A program made the translations under genes and the position numbers. A stretch of 64,000 nt of DNA from Lycium barbarum (Eukaryota; Streptophyta; Magnoliopsida; Solanales; Solanaceae), in contig NC_083340.1 of assembly GCF_019175385.1 (NCBI RefSeq), positions 19,232,336-19,296,335 on the forward strand, in the 5' to 3' direction. The notes beneath the pieces are model-generated. The model had not been told where the DNA came from, searched no databases, and saw nothing but the letters and a program-made list of their open reading frames with translations. Below, in pieces: positions 55,343-64,000 of this stretch (within the stretch, counting starts at the first letter, position 1; every line of letters starts with the position of its first letter).

Positions 55343-58025
55343 TGTAACACCCCGTAAACTTGAACTAGGTGTTAATTTGTAAAAATCTAGTGTTAAGATG
55401 ATATTATATATATATATATATGAAACCATTCTTGATGAATTCGGGTAGAAGATGGTCGTTTTGAAGTCAAACCAACTAGTGAAGTTCTTAAGGGTTCTTA
55501 AATTCGCCTAAGTTTTGGTAGGTCTGTCTTCTGAGCGATTTTCATAAAAATGTGTTGTGAATTTTGGAAAACCTTCCTTCATGAAAGTTGTAGATATTTG
55601 AAATAGATTTCCAAAGGTAGGTCGCCCAGCCCAAGAAAAGTTACGTACAAGAAGTTACGTCCATTTTATCGAACACTGTGCAGAACCGACACACGTCGCT
55701 TTTTCAGGCGCGTGGGGGCGCGGACGATGGCCCCGCATCGCAGGCCGATCGCGTAAGTCTGAGTATTGACCTGCATACTATTGCGCGATGGCCCCACATC
55801 GCGGACCCATCGCGAAACAGGTCGGGTTCAGGTCAAAAAGTCGGGTTTACGCGGTTTAAGTTATATTTAAGCTTGGGATTTATTTCCCTAACACCCCTAG
55901 TCACGAAAGATTACCCTAAAGTCAGGAAGAACAAGTCGCAAGCCTCAAGAACCCTACAAGGTAAGTTTTATCATGATTCTAGGTTGAATTCAAGTTCTTA
56001 ATCCCTTTCTAACATCAAACCCATGATTCTTAACATGCTTTTTGTGACCAAAACCTAGGGTTTGCAACATAATTCTTCCCAAAGTGATTCAAGCTAGGGT
56101 TTGGGTGTTATTCATTAGAAAAGTGAATTGCTAAACTTTGTTTAACATATTAAGGTATGTCTCTTTTGAAAAATCATTTTTTTGACAATAAGGATGATTT
56201 GTATGTCTCTTTAAAAATAAAATCTTTTTTGAATATAAAAGTAATTTGTATGTCTCTTTTGAACATACTGTTTCTATCGGTTTTTACGAACTCTTTGGTT
56301 GTGATTTGTATGTCTCTTTTGAACATACTGTTTCTATCGGTTTTTACGAACTCTTTGGTTGTGATTTATATGTCTCTTTTAAAATCACTTTTGAAACTAT
56401 TGTTGGAAGTATTAATTTTATTGAAGATTCTTTAATGAATGAAAGGAAAAGTAATTCTTTTCATGGTTCTTGAACTCCAATTCATGTCTAAATGGTGGTT
56501 AATATGTGTGAGGGGACAAACCCACATTAAATCTAGATTGTAACAAACTCTATATATGTATATGATATTATGAATGTTTTCCTCTATAAGAGATGCTTAA
56601 TAATGAAGGATAACGATTGGTAATGATATTTTTGGAATTCTCTTGATGGATGATTTAACTAGTTACTTCAAAGATTGTTGACTCATAAAAGTATGTTATT
56701 ACGAATTGTGGAAATTGAAACTTGTTTAAAGAAGTGAAACGTTTTCAAGACATTCTTTGAAATGATTTATCTTTACGATATGGCATAACGAACCTTAATG
56801 GTAAATGGTGATGTGACTACCTTGAGATGAATTGTAATTCGGCTTTTATGCTATGAACTCTGTTGATGTGATTTTGCCTAGCCATTCGGGAGGATGAGTG
56901 GTTACCGAGGGTCTCATATTCCGGTGTGTTTATGCCTAGCCATTCGGGGAGGATGAGTGGTCACCGAGGATTTGATATTCCGGTGTGTTTATGCCTAGCC
57001 ATTCGGGAGGATGAGTGGTCAACGAGGATTTAATATTCTGGTGTGTTTATGCCTAGCCATTCGGGAGGGTGAGTGGTCACCAAGGATTTCATATTCCGGA
57101 GTGTTTATGCCTAGCCATTCGGGAGGATGAGTGGTCACCGAGGATTTTATAATCCGGTGTGGTATGCTGTGACAAGGGAACCCTACGGTCATCCCCTCGA
57201 TGTGATTGATTCTTGGGCCTGTATCGACATGTGTGATATTCGTAATTTCTCATGGAACTGTTGTTGACAATCATGATAGATTTGAAAGGCATAATTGAAA
57301 GTTGTAACTTGACAAAAGAATTTATAATCGGTTTTGATAATTCTTATTGAGATACACATGCTAAATACTTGTTTTATATTGATTAATGGCTTTGTAAATT
57401 GTTTAACAAATGATATTAAGAATCACAAAGTGTAACGACTGTTTTTTTATGCCATCTTTTCAGAACAGATTTCTTTATGTATTATTATATTTTATTTTTA
57501 TAATATTTGTTGTTCCCGAGGCACTCACTGAGTACCAAAGTACTCAGGCATACCATTGTTGTTTTTGATGGTAGGTTAAGAAACGGAGAAGAGCAGGTTC
57601 GTGATACTCTCGACGCTTAGGAGAACTTGCTGTTGTTGTTGATTTAGTGAGCCCACATCTTCATTCGTGGGACACCCCTTATCATATCTATTTACTATTC
57701 TTGTTTTTCGGGCTGCGTCCCGAAGTTAGACGATTGTTGTGTCTCTTAGAAGCTCCATAGATAGTTATCAGAATTGTGGGTAGATTGTCAAAGTTTCGTA
57801 TGACTTAATGGGTGTTTGCCACGTGTATGACTATTACTTATATTGAAGACTTCCGCTGACTTAGTTCATATATGCATGATTTGGCTACCTTTATTTTATA
57901 AACTGTTGAAGGCGAATGTTGAACCTGGCGGGTTCAAGTGTTTTTATTGCATTGTTTAGGTTCTTCCAATGTTGTTCATGATGTCGGATGCCGGTCACGT
58001 CCAAGGTGGGTTTTGGGGGGTGACA
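55343..58025 (+). repeat. 3' LTR of the gag-only gypsy element
   Basis: 2683 bp, very similar to the 5' LTR. It carries five units of the 58-bp GCCTAGCCATTCGGGAGG repeat (56876-57155) where the 5' LTR has three, which accounts for most of the length difference. It also has the 60-bp duplication (56246-56365). Confidence 0.95.
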
Positions 58026-58201
58026 ATATTATTTCCCGTTAAAGTCTTATTTAGTTTAGGATTGAACATCCTTAATTTAGGTCTGAACATCTTTAGTTTA
58101 GGATTGAACATCCTTAGTATAATTTTTCAATAAAAGATTACATCATTAATATTACATGTTAATAATTAATTAAAAATGTGTAAAACATATACGACACCTC
58201 C

Positions 58202-58414
58202 ATGGATCCCGCCCCCTTTCATCCAGGGCCCTTCGAGGCAGAGGTGTTTTATCTACAGCAGCAACATAGGTCCCCGCTAGTATGGGATTCAGATGTAGAT
58301 CCCACCCGCTTGGTCCGTCCTAGGTTTATGGAACAAGCATGGGATATTTTAGCAACTCGGCCCCCACATCCTCGCGTCTTAGACAACCGCTTCGGGACAC
58401 TTTGCAACCCCTAA
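58202..58414 (+). pseudogene. PMD gene exon 1 remnant in element A, copy 2
   Basis: A 70-residue frame, MDPAPFHPGPFEAEVFYLQQ, with HRSPLVWDSD and ATRPPHPRVLD. It keeps the Trp codon that is TGA at 40715 in the other copy. The last codons read into the fused 3' region (FGTLCNP). It is a truncated PMD exon and probably not functional. Confidence 0.75.
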
Positions 58415-58885
58415 AACGACTATCCAAACGTACAGGTATACTTGATGTGTTGAGCCTACATTATTTTTTGCAGAAAAATATATCAGGTTCTATATATAAT
58501 ATTGATATTCCGGCGTTTTTAAACATGACTAATCTTTGGTCAAAGTACGGAAAAAACGTGAATTTCAAAACTATTCAAAAGAATAATGAGCTGGGGTTTT
58601 TAGTAAACCCTTATTGCACACTAAATTAGTGCGCAATAGGGCCAAAGTGTAAATTTACACTTTGGTCCTATTGCGTACTAATTTAGTGCACAAAAGGCAC
58701 TTTGATTACTTTTTTTTAGTGAGGTATTTTGATGCCTTTTGACACTTTTTGGGTTATTTAAGTTGCGGACTCATGTTTTGACTGGCTTCCTTTTAGGTAA
58801 AAGTCTGCCTAATTTTTCTCTTTGAATCATTCAACAATTCTGACAACTCCACGGGATGTAATAACTTAATTTAAAGGAAAACATA

Positions 58886-59155
58886 TATACTCTTTTTTTT
58901 TTTTAATTTATGTGAACCTATTACTATTTAGGAAGTTTACGACGTGATTCTTTGATCACTTTTTTTTAATATTTTTTCTTAATAATTATTTGAATTATAA
59001 ATTATCATGACTTATAGTACTTTTTATGTAGTTCCTAAATACATAAATTTTATTTTTACAAATTTGAAAATTCTATGTCAAAATTTACGGTCAAAGTTAC
59101 AAAGATTGACCCTCGTACTCCGAAAAGGTTCACATAAATTGACACGGAGGGAGTA
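58886..59155. mobile_element. Old Stowaway-like MITE (copy in duplication 2)
   Basis: Duplicate of 41263-41528, carried along by the segmental duplication. Confidence 0.58.
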
Positions 59156-59778
59156 GCACGCATATAGTAATAGCTTATTTGAAAGAGAACTCTGTATTTG
59201 TTTAACAACGGTATGTTGAAATAAAACGAAATAGTAAACGGAGAAGAAATCTCACTCTTTAACTTGTCGCTCGTCTTTTAATCTGTAGAAAGCATAATTA
59301 ACTAAGAAATAAAAGTGCGATTTCATATTGATGACTTAAACTTTAAATAAAATGGTCACACACTTTTACATACTATCAAAGTAGAAAGAAATCCTAAATT
59401 TAAGTCTCATATTTCACATGAGTAGCGTGATAAAGAACCAGATTCGTGTGCGGGGGGATCTAGGCACCCTCACCCCCTCGATAAAAAAAACATACTGTAT
59501 GTATAAGGTATTTTTTAAAATATACATATATAAATTTTGAATCGCTTAAACACAAGATTAGAAGTTGGCTCAGTAATTAAGGGGTTTAAAATTTACCTTG
59601 AGGTGTGCGTGACGGAATTTAACATAAAGAAGTTAGAATTTTGGTCTTCAGTCACTTTGAAAGACTCTGTGTATTGTATGTAACCTAAAGTTGGGATTGG
59701 GGTTTGAGAAGGAGAGGGGTATAGAAAATAATTTGCTATATAATTGACTATCAAATCAAGAATGTCAGTCATAAGCTA

Positions 59779-60658
59779 CAGTGTTTTAAAAGACAATTCT
59801 GGGACTCGCTCCGGGGCGGGGCACTGGCAAAATGCCTCGGGACTTACGTGTGGGGCTTAATTCTGTGAGGCTTACTCTCTAAGCGCCCGACTGTATGCCC
59901 TGAACACGCCTAACGCCCATCGCTCGGGGCTCACCTAAAAGTTCTTACATAAATTATGTGTCAAATTCCTCAGTTAATATTACTGACCCTCATAATTCTT
60001 TTTTAAATGAATGATGCTTAATAGTTTTATTCATCTATATAAATAAGACGATTGAGAATAACAAACCGTAGTATTGCATATTTACTATCTGAGGAAACTG
60101 TGAGGGTGAATATCACTTAACATTTCTTTTAAAAATACATAGCCGAATTTTACATCTTCAATTGTCATTGGCCTTCACATTTTTTTTCCTTTGTCTCAAA
60201 ATTCATAGTTTATTATTTTGCTATTTGAAAGTATTTTTTTTTATTCATGAAGGAGTGATGTTTTAATTAAAATATGATAAAGTTTATTGATTATTTTCTT
60301 TTAGGGAGTTAAAATTGCATAGTGGATAGTAGTATGCTTTAAGAAATTGTGATTCTTTTATTGTTTGAAAGTTAAGATGTTAGAGTTGATTTTCATCTCA
60401 TAATAACTTTTAAATTATTGCATTATTTATACTTGTAAAATCATGTTAGAAGTTTTGTTTTCTATGATTTTCTTTAATCATGTTTTTAATTTTTAAACTA
60501 TTAATATATTTTTTTTTACAATTTTTGTGTTATTATACTATTTTACTACTGGATAAATTTAAAGATCTATAAGGCTTACGCTCCATGCCTAGGGACTTAC
60601 GCCTCACCCCGTACTAAGTAAAACGCCTCGCCTCATGCTCTCGCTTTTTAAAACAGTG
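59779..60658. mobile_element. hAT-like element (copy in duplication 2)
   Basis: Duplicate of 42152-43029. Ends CAGTGTTTTAAAAG and CTTTTTAAAACAGTG; the right terminus keeps CAGTG here where copy 1 has ATACTG. Confidence 0.72.
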
Positions 60659-60786
60659 ATAAAATATTCTCAATTAATAATAATCAATTTCAAAGTGTTC
60701 GAATAAAAGGGAGTCCCAGAAAAAGCAGCTATATGTACTTGCTAATATGAGCTCAGCCAATTCATGCTTTTGTAGCATTTATAAAG

Positions 60787-61203
60787 CGGAAAAGGGCCAA
60801 AAATACCCTTGAACTATTGAAAATGGTGCAAAAATACCCTTCATCCACCTTTCAGCCCCCAAATACCCTTACCATCCACCTATTGGGTCTAAAATACCCT
60901 TATTGCTAACAGAATCTTTTCATTAAACACGTGGCATTTTTTTATTGGTTGGCTTATAAAATTAATTACACTAATTAACTTTTGCAATATATAACCCAAG
61001 TGCCCCCAAACCCCCGACCAGACCCACCCCTCCCCCCCCCCCCCCCCCCCCCCGGTGCAAAAAAATTATTTTTTTTGAAAAAAAAGTTGACTTTTTTTTT
61101 GCACCCCACCCCCCCTCCCCCGCACTCCTACCCCCCCCCCCCTGACACAAAAAAAAAGTAATATTTTTGAAAAAAAAAATTGACGTTTTTTTTGGGGTTT
61201 TTT
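60787..61203. repeat. AAAATACCC-rich repeat with long homopolymers
   Basis: Begins GGAAAAGGGCCAAAAATACC and repeats the AAAATACCCTT core about four times. It contains a C22 run (61032-61053) and several A, T and C runs. It probably is a transposon cut short by the LTR that follows. The minus-strand frame 60971-61228 is an artefact of the homopolymers. Confidence 0.6.
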
Positions 61204-64000
61204 TGTTACGTCCCGTATTTTTATACATTGAGACAACCCGGATTAACTATGATAATTTAAGGCCAGGATTATTTCGGGATTTGAAATCGGGACTTTTGAT
61301 CATTTGATTTTATTTTGAGACATAAGTTATATATGAAATTGATGGCATTGAACACTTAGGGAAAATTGGGACCACAATTCATAAAATTGGAATTTAAAAA
61401 TATTGTACAAAAAATGTCATGGTGGCCACGTAAATGGGATTGGTCCCACACATTGTGTGGCCAATTTTAAATGGTCCAACACATTGTGTGGGCCACATAC
61501 TACTAAGAGATATTTTGTGGACTAAAAGATGACTTCCAATTCATCTCTCTTCATTATTCACTTAGAAAAATAACAACTTGGAGAGCCCATTTTTTCTCCA
61601 CTGCTTTCGGCCAAGAGGAGAGGAGAACAAGATCATTTTTTTGCTTTCCAAAAATTAATTCCTTGGTGTTAACCCACTATATTGAAGTCCCTAAGTAGCG
61701 TGGAAGAATTGTTTGGGCCATCCAACCACTAGTTGTGCCCAATTGCAAACCCTAACTATTGAAGGAAGTGAAGAACAAAGGTAAGATTTCATCTATTTTA
61801 TGTATTGTGAATCTCGTATGCATATTGTAGTATGTTAAAATGGAGGAAAATCATGAAATATGGAATGTTGGGAGTGAGTTGTGTGTGTGGTGCTTGAGCC
61901 GTGTAAGTATGTGTGTGTTGTGTTGTGTTGTGTTGTGTTGAAACTATGAATTAATGCCTAGTTAGTATATTATGATCATTGTAGGGTGAAGGAATGATTG
62001 AGAATTATCCATATGTGTATGTGGGTGAGCTAGCCGAAAATGGATCACCTTATATGGCAATGAATAAATTAATGTCGCTTAATGTTTTAGTCGTCGTCGT
62101 CGTCGTTATGAATTCGATGTTGGAAATGAATGTTTAAGTGGCTCAAGATTGATGTTGAGGAATTGTGGGCTGTTTTGAGGCTAATTGTGCGTTTGACGTA
62201 AATTGTATATTTTATGAAAATCATATCGTTATTGTGGATTGCTGACACAAAACATGACTTGAAAATGAGGAAAATTAAAAAGAGAGCTGCTCTCGGCCAA
62301 AGGGCTGTTTTCGGCCAATTGGGAGAAAAATTGTGAATTGTTTAGAATGTCCTAGAATATTGTGGTAAAGACTCGGGTTGATAAGTAAATGTGTGAGCGA
62401 TGTGGTGGCTTGAATGTGAGCCGTTGAATTGAATATTTGGAAAGTTATCGAATGATGAAAAAGAGAGCTATTAATATTATTTTGCCTTCCGAATTTATTA
62501 TTGATGTTGCTAGATTGGTTATTGTGGTTGTTGTTGTTGATTTTTAAGCGAGATAAATTCTCGGGATGGCCTATTTACAGGGGGAGTGCTGCCGAATTTT
62601 CTATAGAATTTAGAGTTAGTTGGAATGAAAAATTTCTTAATATGCCTATGGTTAATATTGGATATTCATTGGCACATTTTGTAGACCTTGAGGAGCCCGA
62701 GGCGTAAATTTGGAGTAGCTTTAGACTGGCTAGCTTGGAAGTGCGTTCGAGGTATGTAAAGCAACCTCCTTTCTTTTTGGCATGTCTTAGTTTTACACAG
62801 GCTAGATTAAAGCCTTAAGGAAATTCCTATGATTCGAAATCCGAGCATGATATGATCCATATGTATTCTTTGGCACTCTTATGCATGATTTGATAAAAGT
62901 ATGAACCTTCACGTCTTTGAAATAATTGCTTTCTGAACTTTGTATAGGAAGGTTTCACTTTAAGGATTTTTCGTAATTCTTGAATGCCATTTCTTGCACA
63001 TAAATGCTCGGATTACCTCAATACTTTTGTAGGAGCCTATATGGCATGTGATATGTATGTTTTCTATAGGCGGGCCCGACTCGGGTAAATAACCATCCGT
63101 GGGCCCCGCGACTTTCCTTTATGAAATTCGGAAACTTTTGAAAGAATTTGTTAAGACTATTATTTCGATTTCCAAATATGATCATTTTACTTATGTTTGA
63201 GTTATGATAATGATTTTATGCATATGACTACTCACGACTCTATTCGTGCATTCTGTTATTCGTTTCGCCGAGTCCCGGGCCGGTTCTGTTATCGTGCGCC
63301 TTTTGATATACTCCGGAGTTATGCTGTGTTATGGTTCTCCGAGCTACTCGCTAATGAGGGTCGGGTTCCACTTATGTTTGGTGATGTGTTGTATATGGCG
63401 TTATGTTGTGATGTGATATGTGACGGGGATACGGAGATTTGAAATCTTTCTGGTGTTATGCTGTGTTTATGGCGCCATCGACAGGAGGGCGACCATATTC
63501 TTCTGTACCCTATGCATGACTCACATATTTGAAACTAAATAATTTGATAAGATTGGATTTGCACTTATGTTTGATACTCCCATTTCGTTATGTCTCAGAT
63601 TTGCTTTCTGTACATTCTGCTTTGCATACTCAGTACATATTTCGTACTGACCCCCTTTCTTCGGGGGCTGCGTTTCATGCCCGCAGGTACAGACGCGCAG
63701 TTCGGCGATGCCCCAGTTTAGGATATCCCCTTCAGCTGTTTGGAGTGCTCTTCTCATTTCAGAGCATACACTTTTAGTATATACTTTTGTTCGTTATGTA
63801 TGTATATGTATTTGTTCCGGGTACGGCGGGGCCCTGTTCCGCCATATGATTCGTTGGTCTGTTTAGAGGTCTGTAGACTTATTTGTGGGTGTGTGTGCCT
63901 ACTTCTGCTCAGTTGTGTTTATATGATTCTACCCGTTGTGGCAGCCTCGTCGGCATGCATTTTGTATATGTTTATGGCAGCCTTGTCGGCTCGCACATGT
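61204..64000 (+). repeat. Long LTR, probably Ty3/gypsy, running off the window
   Basis: TGTTACGTCCCGTATTTTTA is a typical gypsy LTR start, similar in form to TGTAACACCCCG at 50760. The next 2.8 kb are non-coding with features common in long gypsy LTRs: GC-rich blocks (GTCCCGGGCCGG, GTACGGCGGGGCCC) and a repeated GGCAGCC(T/C)(T/C)GTCGGC at 63941 and 63976. No end or internal coding is reached. Frames at 62501, 63197 and 63529 are treated as chance. The family is an inference. Confidence 0.5.

Larger units (their letters stand above)
50760..58025 (+). mobile_element. Gag-only (non-autonomous) Ty3/gypsy retrotransposon
   Basis: 7266 bp: LTRs 50760-53317 and 55343-58025, primer binding site, gag, a protease remnant and a G-rich polypurine tract. 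No reverse transcriptase, RNase H or integrase, so it must have moved with help from a related full element. The insertion site in the duplicate (GTCAATATAATTTCCCG near 40391) is empty. Flanks are ATATA (50755-50759) and ATATT (58026-58030), a 5-bp duplication with one later change. Confidence 0.95.
49253..60786 (+). repeat. Segmental duplication, copy 2 (with inserted gypsy element)
   Basis: Matches 39263-43157 in order: element A leader and AT-rich array (49253-50759), the interrupted site, the PMD remnant (58202), the A right TIR (ending 58772) and the flank with its MITE and hAT-like element. The 420 bp that form the left end of element A are missing here. The insertion 50760-58030 is the only large difference. 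Confidence 0.88.

Noticed and set aside
60971..61228. Gly- and Lys-rich minus-strand frame
   Set aside because: Produced by C, T and A homopolymers in a repeat.
1..64000. tRNA, rRNA, organelle insertions, CRISPR-like arrays
   Set aside because: Looked for conserved tRNA arms, rRNA motifs and spaced direct repeats; none found apart from the transposon repeats described.

Overview
The window is plant nuclear DNA, very probably from a Solanaceae species. It is AT-rich, has GT-AG introns, and is crowded with plant transposon families: Ty1/copia, Ty3/gypsy, L1-type LINE, an Au-type SINE, hAT, CACTA and Stowaway MITEs. Only one gene looks intact, an NDR1/HIN1-like (LEA_2) membrane protein at 21097-21693. 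A CYP71-type cytochrome P450 at 8007-9773 is a pseudogene. Almost everything else is mobile DNA or sequence in which I see no gene.

Layout. 1-973: 3' end of a copia element with its LTR. 1228-2162: hAT MITE with an 8-bp target duplication. 8007-9773: P450 pseudogene. 10321-14759: degenerate LINE, minus strand. 14945-18444: gypsy fragment. 21097-21693: NHL gene. 22164-22453: Stowaway MITE. 24149-29366: two CACTA termini and a nested MITE. 29367-30200: hAT MITE cut short, then a solo LTR. 30405-34066: whole but decayed copia element with a 5-bp target duplication. 34862-37702: cluster of small hAT MITEs, an Au SINE and a third copy of the large hAT MITE.

38845-60786 is the most unusual part. 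It is built from TIR elements that carry a gene for a plant mobile domain (PMD, MAIN/MAIL1-like) protein. Element B (44147-49252) has long TIRs, each with three short palindromes, around a seven-exon PMD gene with all introns in phase 0. That gene has two in-frame TAG stops and one frameshift. Element A (38845-41147) is a related deletion derivative: it keeps the leader, the start of exon 1 and the 3' region, and has a 10-bp target duplication. A block from within A through its downstream flank (39263-43157) occurs again at 49253-60786. The second copy starts exactly where B's right TIR ends. It is interrupted by a gag-only gypsy element (50760-58025) whose empty site is preserved in the first copy.

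60787-64000 holds a simple-repeat-rich element and then what looks like a long gypsy-type LTR running off the window. No rRNA, tRNA, CRISPR or bacterial-type features were seen. All family assignments come from motif recognition by eye; no database search was run.
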